A stretch of 64,000 bases of DNA, taken from positions 1 to 64,000 of the forward strand of contig OZ247498.1 of NCBI GenBank assembly GCA_965233675.1, given 5' to 3'. How positions within the stretch are numbered: position 1 is the stretch's first letter; every line of letters starts with the position of its first letter. The notes beneath the pieces are model-generated. The model ran no database searches. It was given only the letters and a program-made list of their open reading frames with translations, and had not been told where the DNA came from. Below are positions 44,998-53,015 of this stretch, piece after piece. Source of the DNA: SZUA-309 sp965233675 (GTDB lineage Bacteria > Pseudomonadota > Gammaproteobacteria > Pseudomonadales > Azotimanducaceae). The translations under genes were made by a program, and so were the position numbers.

Positions 44998-45618
44998 TCA
45001 GCGGCCCAGGCGGTCCGAGAACGCCGCCAGTGCGGCCAGCACTTCTGCCTCTCCCCGTGTCTGTACGGTAGTGAGGCCCGAACGCTCAGCGCCGTCGATG
45101 TTTTCCGGATTGTCATCCAGAAAGAGGATCTCCTCCGGTGCCAGATTCATGGCATCCGCCACCCACTCGAAAGCTGCCTGATCCGGCTTGCGCAGCCCGA
45201 TGGTCGAAGAGACATAGATCTCCTCGAAGTGGACCATTGCCTCTGCGTAGCGGGCGCGCCACTCCGCCTCGTGAGTCGGGTTGGTGTTCGTGAATGCGAA
45301 CAGGGGCAGGGTGTCTTTGAGCTCGACGAGCTTTTGCTGCACGCCTGGATAGGGGCCGACGAACACAGCGTTCCATCCTGCGTGCCAATCGTCATGGCTC
45401 ATGGATACACCGAGAGTTTCGGTCAGCGCAGCCACATAGGCTTCGAAATTCAGTTCACCGGTCTCGTGGGCCCGATAGGCGGCATCCTCTGACCAGCGTT
45501 CGTGGAACAGACGCTCGTCCACCCCGGCTTTGTCCGCCCAGTGCCGGAACGTGCGGCGGAAATCCACCTCGACCACCACGTTGCCCAGGTCGAAGAGGAT
45601 GGCCGATATACGGCTCAT
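44998..45618 (-). CDS. HAD family hydrolase (HAD-IA)
   Basis: A 206-residue haloacid-dehalogenase-like phosphatase. Motif I is LFDLGNVVVEVD (nucleophile Asp10), motif II FTNTNPTHEAEW near residue 112, motif III RKPDQAAFEWV near 142, and motif IV LFLDDNPENIDGA near 165. The helical cap contains conserved Trp/Arg residues. The GNVV variant of motif I resembles YihX-type sugar phosphatases. Its ATG overlaps the stop of the ASCH gene by four bases, so the two are translated together. Confidence 0.92.
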   Translation of the reverse strand: MSRISAILFDLGNVVVEVDFRRTFRHWADKAGVDERLFHERWSEDAAYRAHETGELNFEAYVAALTETLGVSMSHDDWHAGWNAVFVGPYPGVQQKLVELKDTLPLFAFTNTNPTHEAEWRARYAEAMVHFEEIYVSSTIGLRKPDQAAFEWVADAMNLAPEEILFLDDNPENIDGAERSGLTTVQTRGEAEVLAALAAFSDRLGR

Positions 45619-46184
45619 CGGGCGGCCTCCAGCACCTGTCGGCCACGCTCGGATAGCTCGTAGCCAATCTCCAGGGAGCGGGTGAGTCCCATTGCTTTCA
45701 ACTTGCGCACCTGGCGTTTGAAGGTGGGCGTGTCCCAGTCGAACGCGGGCGCCAGATCGCCGGCTCTCAGGCCCGGCTGGTCGGCGATGGCCTTGAGAAC
45801 CCTGTCTGTCCAGGGTCGATCGGATCGTGCATCCATCCCATCGAGCTTGCCGATCAACGTCTCCAGGGCGTCGTCGGACACCTGTTCGCGATCCGGTTGC
45901 CCGACCAGTCCTGAGCCCAGATATCGGAATTCCACCAGGGTGACATCTGTCCGGCTGCCGAGGTGATTGCGCAATGCGGCTGCGCTGGTGAATCCGGACG
46001 CCAGCGCGTCTGTATCCGTGATGCGTCCGGGCGCTTCCCGGCTGATGGCCGTCACTTCGATCACGCCGTCAGGGTGCAGGTTGTAGCGCCCGCCGATCCT
46101 GGCTTGCGGCTTCTTCCAGGCCCGGTAAGTTCTGGTGACGGTGCCGGCGCGGATGCCGGCTTTGAATTCCTTGGTGAACTGCAT
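45615..46184 (-). CDS. ASCH-like domain fused to a winged-helix domain
   Basis: A 189-residue protein. Residues 1-75 look like an ASCH domain (a PUA-related RNA-binding fold): KEFKAGIRAGTVTRTYRAW, GRYNLHPDGVIEVTAISR. Residues 110-189 resemble a winged-helix domain (LKAIADQPGLRAGDLAPAF, TFKRQVRKLKAMGLTRSLEIGYELSERG). Such a pairing suggests a nucleic-acid-binding regulator that could sense RNA, but I know of no assigned function. The stop overlaps the HAD phosphatase start by four bases. Confidence 0.75.
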   Translation of the reverse strand: MQFTKEFKAGIRAGTVTRTYRAWKKPQARIGGRYNLHPDGVIEVTAISREAPGRITDTDALASGFTSAAALRNHLGSRTDVTLVEFRYLGSGLVGQPDREQVSDDALETLIGKLDGMDARSDRPWTDRVLKAIADQPGLRAGDLAPAFDWDTPTFKRQVRKLKAMGLTRSLEIGYELSERGRQVLEAAR

Positions 46185-46284
46185 TCAGGTTCCGTTCAGC
46201 CGCTGCCTCATAGTATGGCACCAAGTTCGCGACGGCGTCCCTGCCTCCAAGGCACTCCTCCCGTCCCCCCTGCCGAGCGAACTG

Positions 46285-46317
46285 AGCCCCGGGTTCCCCC
46301 CGGGGCTTTCTTTCGAT
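46285..46317 (+). terminator. Rho-independent terminator in a divergent promoter region
   Basis: A perfect nine-bp stem AGCCCCGGG-TTCCC-CCCGGGGCT (46285-46307) is followed by TTCTTTCG on the + strand. No forward gene ends before it: it lies between the reverse ASCH gene and the forward Hsp70 gene. It therefore would end a short RNA or leader that starts within 46185-46284, or act as an attenuator in front of the Hsp70 gene. Confidence 0.6.
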
Positions 46318-46390
46318 TCTCCGGACAGAGACTTGAAGATTCGATCCGTGACGCTAAACTGCGCGGCCGCTCGTCGCAGGCCACCCTCAG

Positions 46391-47713
46391 ATGTCCGACA
46401 TCGTTGCTGGATTTGACTACGGCACCTCCCACTGTGCGATCGCGCTGATCGATGCGGCAGACACTGCATCCACGGTTCCTGCCATCCAGCAGGTACCGCT
46501 GGAAGGTGATCGGCCCCTGATTGCCTCCACCCTGTATGCGCCGAAAGCAGATTTTGAACTCGATGTGAGCGACGACGCCGTGCTCGATATGACCGCCCGT
46601 TCCTTTCAGGACCTCCGCTTCGGTCAATCGGCCCTGGACGCTTATCTGAGAGATCCCACAGAGGGTTACTTCGTTAAAAGCCCGAAGAGTTTTCTCGGCG
46701 CCCCCGGTCTTCCGGAAATGGTGAAAGAGCGGTTCATCTCTATTGTTGCGGCGATGATGGGCAACGTGAAAGCGAAGGCCGACCAGGTGGCTGGCACCTC
46801 CGTCGAAAAGGTCATCATCGGACGGCCCGTCAACTTTCAGGGGGCCGAAGGCCAGGCTGAAAACCAGCAGGCACTCAGCATGCTCGTGGCCGCCGCCCGT
46901 GAAGCCGGATTCGAAGAAACCGCATTTCTGTTCGAGCCCATGGCCGCTGCGTTCGACTTCGAGCGATCGCTCGATCAGGAGCAGCGGGTGCTGGTGGTGG
47001 ATATCGGTGGGGGCACCACCGACTGCTCGTTTGTGCTGGTCGGGCCGGAGCGGATGGCCGCTCGCAATCGGGAGGCAGATGTTCTCGGTCACAGCGGTGA
47101 ACGCCTTGGCGGCAACGACTATGACCAGATGCTGGCCCTGAAGACGCTGATGCCAGCCTTCGGCATGGGCGACAAACTCCACTCCGGCCTGCCGATCGCG
47201 AATAACTACTTCGTGGATGCGGTGAGCACGAACGATGTGAACGCCCAGCAGCGGTTCTACAGTTCCAAAACCGGTGAGCGATTTGAAGAAATCTGGCGGG
47301 ATGCGGTGCATCCCGGGAAGTTCATCCGCCTCCTGCAACTGAGGGAAGGGCGAGGCACCTACCGGCTGCTTCGAGCCGCCGAGCTCGCGAAAATCGGACT
47401 CTCGGCCGCGGAGGCCGTGACAGCCGACCTCGATTTCGTCGACGAAAATCTGAACCTCAACTGCAGCCGACAGGATCTCGCGGAAAGCATCGAGCGGCTG
47501 CTCGAACATCTGACCGGTCTCATCGATGAAACCCGAAGCCAGGGTGGCGTTGTGCCGGATGCCATCTATCTGACCGGTGGTATGGCCCGATCGGCTGTCG
47601 TGCGGGATCATCTTGAACGGATCTGTGGCAACGTGCCGCTGGTGGACTCGGACCATTTCACCAGTGTGACCCAGGGCCTGGCCTTGTGGGCGGCCCGGGT
47701 GTGGGGGCATTGA
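46391..47713 (+). CDS. yegD: Hsp70 family protein (YegD-like)
   Basis: A 440-residue actin-fold ATPase. It has a phosphate-1 loop (GFDYGTSHCAIAL, residue 7 on), a phosphate-2 loop VVDIGGGTTDCSFV near residue 203, and an adenosine loop YLTGGMARSAVV near 396. It lacks the substrate-binding and lid domains of DnaK and has the length of YegD. YegD-type proteins are thought to be chaperone-like ATPases without a defined client. The sequence has an insertion (residues 250-340) common to YegD proteins. A + strand terminator lies about 75 bases upstream. Confidence 0.92.
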   Translation: MSDIVAGFDYGTSHCAIALIDAADTASTVPAIQQVPLEGDRPLIASTLYAPKADFELDVSDDAVLDMTARSFQDLRFGQSALDAYLRDPTEGYFVKSPKSFLGAPGLPEMVKERFISIVAAMMGNVKAKADQVAGTSVEKVIIGRPVNFQGAEGQAENQQALSMLVAAAREAGFEETAFLFEPMAAAFDFERSLDQEQRVLVVDIGGGTTDCSFVLVGPERMAARNREADVLGHSGERLGGNDYDQMLALKTLMPAFGMGDKLHSGLPIANNYFVDAVSTNDVNAQQRFYSSKTGERFEEIWRDAVHPGKFIRLLQLREGRGTYRLLRAAELAKIGLSAAEAVTADLDFVDENLNLNCSRQDLAESIERLLEHLTGLIDETRSQGGVVPDAIYLTGGMARSAVVRDHLERICGNVPLVDSDHFTSVTQGLALWAARVWGH

Positions 47714-47775
47714 CAAAGGCGCCCGGGAAGCGATTCTGAGCTTGATTCTGAGCAAATTGAAGGGGAGAAGAGCGC

Positions 47776-48795
47776 ATGCCGATTCCGGAAAACGGCGACA
47801 TCGAATCATGGCTGGCGAAAGAGGCGAGTGAGACCGTACTCGAGCCTGACCGACCGATCATCGATCCGCACCATCACCTCTGGGACATACGCCGCGCGTC
47901 GGGAGAGCCGATCAGCGCCTTTCGACAGAAGGTTTATCTGTGCGAGGAGATCACCAGCGACATCAACGCATCCGGCCACAACATCGTGCAGACGGTGTTT
48001 GCGCAGTGCGGCGCGTTCTATCGCGGCGATGGTCCGGAGGAGATGCGTCCAGTGGGGGAGACGGAGTTCGCGCACGGCATTGCGGCGATGAGTCGTTCCG
48101 GAATCTATGGTTCATCCAGGCTCTGCACGGGAATTTTCAGCACAGCGGATCTGCGCCTGGGCAGCCAGGTGAAGCCTGTGCTGGAAGCGCACCTGGCAGC
48201 ATCGGAATACTTCCGCGGTATCCGGAGTGCATTTCCGCACGATCTCAATGAAACGTTTCTCGACGGCTTTTCGGTGCTGGAACAGATGGGGCTAAGCTAC
48301 GACAACTGGTCGCCGGATTTCCGGCGCCTGCCGAAGCTCGCCGAGCTCGCGCAACGCTTTCCCGGCGTGACGGTCATCGTCAACCATCTGGGCGGGCAGA
48401 TTGACCCTGCAGCGAGCGATGACGATATCAGTGCCTGGAAATCGGGAATCGATGCGGTTGCCGCCTGCCCCAACGCCGTCATGAAACTCGGCGGTGCTCA
48501 GATGCGGGTGGGTGAGTGGGAGCCGCCGTATCACATGCATAGCGCAGAGAAACCGATGTCTTCTGACGAATTTCTCGCCACGCTGCTGCCCTGGTACCGC
48601 TACGCCATGGAGGCTTTCGGCCCGACGCGCTGCATGTTCGAAAGTAATTTCCCCGTCGATCGCGAGTGCATCTCCTATCGCACGTTGTGGAACCTGTTCA
48701 AGAAGATGGCGGACGAACTGGGCCTGAGCGAGACGGAAAAGGACGCTGTGTTCAGTGGTACGGCGGCACGGGCTTATCGGTTGAATACACCCTGA
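47776..48795 (+). CDS. Amidohydrolase family protein
   Basis: A 339-residue metal-dependent TIM-barrel hydrolase of the amidohydrolase-2 group (compare 2-pyrone-4,6-dicarboxylate hydrolase and related decarboxylases). The metal site motif IIDPHHHLWDIR is near residue 28, FPGVTVIVNHLGGQ near 197, and CMFESNFPVDRECISY near 288 carries the catalytic aspartate. Substrates are lactones or carboxylic acids; the actual one is not evident. GAGAAG precedes the ATG. It is convergent with the rim cluster across a 286-base gap containing a possible small exported ORF. Confidence 0.92.
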   Translation: MPIPENGDIESWLAKEASETVLEPDRPIIDPHHHLWDIRRASGEPISAFRQKVYLCEEITSDINASGHNIVQTVFAQCGAFYRGDGPEEMRPVGETEFAHGIAAMSRSGIYGSSRLCTGIFSTADLRLGSQVKPVLEAHLAASEYFRGIRSAFPHDLNETFLDGFSVLEQMGLSYDNWSPDFRRLPKLAELAQRFPGVTVIVNHLGGQIDPAASDDDISAWKSGIDAVAACPNAVMKLGGAQMRVGEWEPPYHMHSAEKPMSSDEFLATLLPWYRYAMEAFGPTRCMFESNFPVDRECISYRTLWNLFKKMADELGLSETEKDAVFSGTAARAYRLNTP

Positions 48796-48907
48796 CCGTA
48801 AATCCGGCGAGATCGGGGATGGATGGACACAGCCAGGCGCCCGGGGAACCTGGCTCGTGTCTCGAGATGAGTGAAGGTATTCAGTCTTCGTTTGCCCCGA
48901 TCACCTG

Positions 48908-49085
48908 TTAGGACGCCCACAGATTCGTGGAGCACGCCAGCATCGAAGAGAAGTGCCGCATCAGCATCTGACCGTCTTCGGTACCGTTCAACGTCTCATC
49001 GACTGCCGCCCAGTGAGAGGCAAGGGTAGTCCGCGGCGATGGCCAGGCCGGGTAGCAGCAGGAGTAGAAGGTGAACTGACTTCAT
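48908..49085 (-). pseudogene. Possible small exported protein, frameshifted, coupled to the AstE-like gene
   Basis: An ATG at 49085 overlaps the stop of the AstE-like gene as ATGA. It starts a typical signal peptide (Leu-rich core ending LAIAADY), but the frame stops after 29 codons at 48996. In the -1-base frame the same DNA is open from the C-run near 49028 to a TAA at 48908 and encodes a protein-like tail (SHWAAVDETLNGTEDGQM..). Removing one C joins them into a 58-residue exported protein. This suggests a recent one-base insertion or a sequence error. I recognise no family. Confidence 0.4.
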
Positions 49086-50146
49086 GGTTGTTCCCTGATG
49101 GATTCGATACCGAACAGACGGTCTCCTTCGATATTGCTTTCGTGTTCCGCGATCTCGTCTTCCACGGCGCCGGGTTTACCAAATCTGGCCACGTGAAAGA
49201 GGGCGTCGCCTTCGTAGACGAGAGGCAGGTTGTTCACGCAGATGACGATGCCGTCGGCATCGGCGTTGAGAACGGTTTCCTGGGCGCCGAAAGGCGTGCT
49301 GATCACCCCCAGCGAGTCGCTGGGTGCGACTCGGGCACCCAGTTCCACGAGCGGGCGGAATACACCATCCACGGGTGCCCGGAACCAGGAAGATGAGCTG
49401 GCGACCGAGGGTTCCGCCGGTACGGTCCGGATGCGTCTGCTCGGCAGCATGCCCAGATTGCGCATGACGCCGACGATGCCCCGCACGCCGGTGACGATCG
49501 AACGTTCATCCAACCGCAGCGCCTCGCCTGCCTCGTAGGTGATCACCGGAATACCCCGTTCTCCCGCTGAATGGCGCAGACTCTTTTCAATCAGGCCGGC
49601 GTTGATGATCACCGGGATCGAGAAGGCATTGGCCATGCTGGCCACGACCGGATTGTCCAGTGCCGCCCTGATCTGCGGCAGGTTGCTGCGGTGCACGGCT
49701 GCTGTATGAAGATCGATGATGTGGGTGCAGTGCACGACCAGTTCGTTGAAGAACTGATAAGCAACCCTGGACGCCAGTGAGCCGCGTTCAGAACCCGGGA
49801 AGCAACGGTTGAGATCGCGCCGGTCCGGTAGATAGCGGGACTGATGAATGAAGCCGAAGATATTCACGGCCGGAACGAGCACCAGAGTGCCGTGCAGGCG
49901 GTCGATGTTTTTGAAACCGCTCAGCCGCCGGATGATCTCCACCCCGTTGAGTTCGTCGCCATGGATGGCGGCACAGACCATGAGGACCGGGCCCTCATAG
50001 CGGCCGTGGATGATTTCCACCGGCAGGCCGAGGGGGGTATTGGTGTAGAGATTCGGTGAGTCCAGATCGAACCGATGCCGTTCTCCAGGTGCGACGCTTT
50101 GACCGGCGATTTCTATCTCAGTGTTTCGAGCGCGACGTCTTGCCAC
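49082..50146 (-). CDS. Succinylglutamate desuccinylase/aspartoacylase family protein
   Basis: A 354-residue zinc carboxypeptidase-like enzyme. It has the HxxE zinc motif CAAIHGDELNGVEII near residue 75, the second zinc histidine in IIDLHTAA near 155, and a C-terminal barrel-like domain (VDGVFRPLVELGARVAPSD; ADADGIVI). It belongs to the AstE/AspA group, which removes acyl groups from amino acids or glutamyl peptides. The start is GTG at 50146, within the end of the RimB-like gene (29-base overlap); the 184 upstream residues of the open frame are out-of-frame translation of that gene. Coupling to a RimK ligase suggests it acts on glutamylated products (inference). Confidence 0.9.
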   Translation of the reverse strand: MARRRARNTEIEIAGQSVAPGERHRFDLDSPNLYTNTPLGLPVEIIHGRYEGPVLMVCAAIHGDELNGVEIIRRLSGFKNIDRLHGTLVLVPAVNIFGFIHQSRYLPDRRDLNRCFPGSERGSLASRVAYQFFNELVVHCTHIIDLHTAAVHRSNLPQIRAALDNPVVASMANAFSIPVIINAGLIEKSLRHSAGERGIPVITYEAGEALRLDERSIVTGVRGIVGVMRNLGMLPSRRIRTVPAEPSVASSSSWFRAPVDGVFRPLVELGARVAPSDSLGVISTPFGAQETVLNADADGIVICVNNLPLVYEGDALFHVARFGKPGAVEDEIAEHESNIEGDRLFGIESIREQP

Positions 50147-50600
50147 TTTTTTGCTTCCTGGATTTGGGTTTCGGCCGCTTGCCGAGCAGGTAGGAACGCC
50201 CGGGGTCCACCAGCAGTTTTCTGCGAATGGCCGTCCTGCCGAGCAGCATGCGGAAACCCATGTTGTCTCTGGAGGTGAGGGTGAGTTCGATGGGCCAGGT
50301 ATCTCCTCCCAGTTCGAGATCGGTTTCCACGACGTAGCGATGCTCGGCCCGGCCACCCGAATTGCGGATTTTTCGATGATCGATGATGGGGGCTTCGCAC
50401 CAGATCTCCCCTTCCTTGGTGCGTTGATTCGGGTGCACGCAGAAGCGTGCCCAGGGATCGCCATCCCGTTCGATTTCTTCGATGTGCCAGGCGTGCAGCG
50501 CGGAGGTGCGGGCGCCGGTATCCACCTTGACCTTGATCTTATCGACGCCCAGCCCGGGCAGGGTGACCCATTCCCGCCAGCCGCAAGCGGCCTTACGCAT
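50118..50600 (-). CDS. Retropepsin-like ATP-dependent zinc protease family protein (RimB)
   Basis: A 160-residue protein of PF05618 type (COG4067). The aspartic-protease-like motif VDTGARTSALHA is at residues 26-37, and MGFRMLLGRTAIRR near 114 forms the second conserved block. The C-terminus is very basic. In Pseudomonas the homologue RimB is encoded with RimK and counters RimK-driven glutamylation of ribosomal protein S6. It overlaps rimK by eight bases and the AstE-like gene by 29 bases. The retropepsin fold normally works as a dimer, so an obligate homodimer is expected. Confidence 0.9.
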   Translation of the reverse strand: MRKAACGWREWVTLPGLGVDKIKVKVDTGARTSALHAWHIEEIERDGDPWARFCVHPNQRTKEGEIWCEAPIIDHRKIRNSGGRAEHRYVVETDLELGGDTWPIELTLTSRDNMGFRMLLGRTAIRRKLLVDPGRSYLLGKRPKPKSRKQKSGKTSRSKH

Positions 50601-51786
50601 CCGCGGCGGACTCCGGCAGATCTTTGATGAGCGGTCGTCTGCGCCTGCGGGTGCGGGGCGGCACCATTTCCCGCATGGACTCCAGCTTGCCGAAGCACAG
50701 GAGCTTGTCGTCTGCCTCTAGCACCCGGTCCAGACGTGGATTGGGGATGACCTTGTTGCCCCGATACAGCGTCAGCACATTGATGTCCTGATCCGGCAGT
50801 TCACTCTCTCTGATGGTGCTGCCGATGTAGTTCGAACCCTCGGGCACGTAGATCTCCGTGACGCCGTAGCCCCTGCTGACTGTCAGTCGCTGGCGGATGT
50901 CGATCTCCGGAAAATCGACCTGGGCGGCAATGTAGTCGATGACCGCCCCGGCGATGTCGAGCTCCGTACAGGTTTCGATGCCTTCCAGCCCCGGGGAGGA
51001 ATTTACTTCCATGATCTGAGGCCCGGCTTCGCTTTCGAGCATATCCACACCGGCGACCCTGAGGCCGAGAATCTGAGCGGCGCGCACGGCGGTGGCGGCA
51101 TAATCTTCCGGGAGGTCGATCTTCTCGGCCACGCCACCCCGATGCACATTGCTGCGAAACTCCTGTCCCTGAGCCACACGCCGCATGGCGGCAACCACGC
51201 GATCGCCCACTACGAAGGCACGGATGTCTTTTCCTTTGCTTTCGGCAACGAACTTCTGGATGAGCACATTCTGTTTCTGGCTCTGGAGCAGTTCGATGAT
51301 GGACGTGGCGGCTGTGATGGATTCTGCCAGCAGCACGCCGATGCCCTGGGTGCCTTCGATCAGTTTGATGATGACGGGTGCGCCGCCGACCCGTTCGATT
51401 GCGGACAGGACATCGGTTTTTTCCTTCACGAACGTAGTTCGGGGGATGCCGATATGATGCCGGCTCAGCACCTGCAGGCTGCGCAGCTTATCGCGCGAGT
51501 CGGCGATGCCGGAAGCCGTATTGGCGCAGAAGACATCCATCTCCTGAAACTGTCGGACAACGGCAGTTCCATAGTAGGTGATGGAGGCACCGATCCTCGG
51601 CAGTACCGCGTCGTAGTGGCTCAGGGGCTTATTGCGGTAGTACAGATCCGGCACGCCACGCTGGAGGTCGATGGCGAACTTGAGGGTGTCCAGCACTTTG
51701 ACGTCATGCCCACGCTCGAGCGCAGCTTCCTTAAGGCGTCGGGTGCTGTAGGCGTTGCGTGAACGGGAGAGTATCGCCAGCTTCAT
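50593..51786 (-). CDS. rimK: RimK-type ATP-grasp glutamate ligase with C-terminal RCK_C-like domain
   Basis: A 397-residue ATP-grasp enzyme from the ATG at 51786. Residues 1-300 match RimK, which adds glutamates to the C-terminus of ribosomal protein S6: RIGASITYYGTAVVRQFE-type segment, PVIIKLIEGTQGIGVLL near 138, and the metal-binding MEVNSSPGLEGIE near 259. E. coli RimK ends at about 300; this protein adds about 95 residues (305-372 resembling TrkA_C/RCK_C: VPEGSNYIGSTIRESELPDQDINVLTLYRGNKVIPNP) and a basic tail. RCK_C domains often bind small ligands, so allosteric control is possible. It overlaps the RimB gene by eight bases. Confidence 0.92.
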   Translation of the reverse strand: MKLAILSRSRNAYSTRRLKEAALERGHDVKVLDTLKFAIDLQRGVPDLYYRNKPLSHYDAVLPRIGASITYYGTAVVRQFQEMDVFCANTASGIADSRDKLRSLQVLSRHHIGIPRTTFVKEKTDVLSAIERVGGAPVIIKLIEGTQGIGVLLAESITAATSIIELLQSQKQNVLIQKFVAESKGKDIRAFVVGDRVVAAMRRVAQGQEFRSNVHRGGVAEKIDLPEDYAATAVRAAQILGLRVAGVDMLESEAGPQIMEVNSSPGLEGIETCTELDIAGAVIDYIAAQVDFPEIDIRQRLTVSRGYGVTEIYVPEGSNYIGSTIRESELPDQDINVLTLYRGNKVIPNPRLDRVLEADDKLLCFGKLESMREMVPPRTRRRRRPLIKDLPESAADA

Positions 51787-51946
51787 AGAAAATTCGCTCC
51801 GTGGAATCCACAGCCTGCGCGGCCGGGCCATAGCTTCAGGATCATGCCATCAGAATGCTCGGTTTCCTTCCGGCAACAACCTGACTACTGTCTCATGGAG
51901 TTGCGCAACAACCAACTTGATATTCGAGCCCACGGGAGGACGCGAC

Positions 51947-52918
51947 ATGACGGTGCTGGCTGGACTGGCTTTCGGCATTCTGCTGCTGCTGGTCGGTGGC
52001 TGTCTTCTGGTGCGTGGGGCGTCAGCGATTGCCTCCGGCGCGGGGATTTCTCCGATGGTGGTTGGGCTTACAGTGGTGGCCTTCGGCACCAGCGCACCTG
52101 AACTGGTGGTGAACGTGCTGGCGGCCATCGAGGGGCAGTCGGCACTCGCCTTCGGCAATGTGGTGGGTTCGAATATTGCCAATCTGGGCCTCGTGCTGGG
52201 CGCTGCCGGCCTGATCACACCGATTGCGATGCAGGGCCGGCTGGTCGTTCGTGAACTACCGCTCCTGCTGCTGGCCACCACCGTTCTGGTCGTTCTGGTG
52301 CTGGATGCACCACTGCGCGGCGAACCTGCGGTCATTGATCGCTCGGACGCTCTGGTGCTGTTGCTGCTGTTCGGGATCTTCGTGTATGTGTCGGCACTGG
52401 ACGTGGTGCGGCAGCGCAAAGATGTGCTGCTGCAGGGTATCGAGCAGTTGCCCGTGCCGGCCCGGATGGCTGTTCATCCCGGGGACTGGGCCTACACCGG
52501 GTTGGGTGTGGTTGGTCTCGCGGCCGGCGGGCAACTGACCATCAGTAATGGCGCGGAGCTCGCTGCTGTTCTCGGCGTCGGCGAGACGGTGATCGGCGTC
52601 GCCATCATTGCGGTCGGTACATCACTGCCTGAGCTGGTCACCTCGATCATCGCTGCGGTGCGTCGTGAGCCGGATCTGTCGGTGGGCAACGTGGTGGGCT
52701 CAAATCTGTTCAATGGCCTGTTCGTACTGCCGGTGGGTGCACTTGTTGCGCCGGTGACGGTATCACCGGGTGGGGTCCTGGATCTCGGGGTCTCTCTGCT
52801 GTTCGCGCTGGCCCTGTTGCCGATCTTCTTCATCGGCAACAGTCTGCTGGGCCGCACGGCCAGTTCGTTCCTGCTTGGGGGATATCTGCTCTACATCGGC
52901 TTCAGAATCGCCATGTGA
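51947..52918 (+). CDS. Calcium/sodium antiporter (CaCA family, YrbG-like)
   Basis: A 323-residue cation/Ca2+ exchanger with ten helices and two alpha repeats: GTSAPELVVNVLAAIEG...AFGNVVGSNIANLGLVLG (about residues 47-85) and GTSLPELVTSIIAAVRREPDLSVGNVVGSNLFNGL (about 225-260). The GTSxPE and NxxGSN motifs hold the cation-binding acidic residues. It swaps Na+ or H+ for Ca2+ across the inner membrane. The ATG at 51947 with GGGAGGA upstream was preferred over the longer open frame. Confidence 0.95.
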   Translation: MTVLAGLAFGILLLLVGGCLLVRGASAIASGAGISPMVVGLTVVAFGTSAPELVVNVLAAIEGQSALAFGNVVGSNIANLGLVLGAAGLITPIAMQGRLVVRELPLLLLATTVLVVLVLDAPLRGEPAVIDRSDALVLLLLFGIFVYVSALDVVRQRKDVLLQGIEQLPVPARMAVHPGDWAYTGLGVVGLAAGGQLTISNGAELAAVLGVGETVIGVAIIAVGTSLPELVTSIIAAVRREPDLSVGNVVGSNLFNGLFVLPVGALVAPVTVSPGGVLDLGVSLLFALALLPIFFIGNSLLGRTASSFLLGGYLLYIGFRIAM

Positions 52919-52932
52919 TCGGTTTTGTCCGT

Positions 52933-53015
52933 TCAGTCGAACTGTTTCTCGCCACTTGCGAACAGCAGATAGAACACCATTCCGAAGACGGTGACACCGG
53001 CGGTCACCTGAAACA
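52933..53015 (-). pseudogene. Out-of-frame C-terminal end of the ACS-type MFS transporter
   Basis: Read in the second frame, this stretch encodes about 27 residues (VFQVTAGVTVFGMVFYLLFA.. then GEKQFD) that complete the final helix and charged tail of the upstream MFS frame. It is separated from it only by a one-base deletion. It shows that the deletion is recent, or that it is a sequencing or assembly error. Confidence 0.75.

Noticed and set aside
46208..47809. 533-residue reverse-strand open frame
   Set aside because: Antisense to the YegD-like Hsp70 gene, with no recognisable domain and low-complexity His/Gly/Arg composition.
49082..50698. A 538-residue AstE-like protein
   Set aside because: The first 184 residues are an out-of-frame reading of the RimB-like gene; the real protein starts with GTG at 50146.
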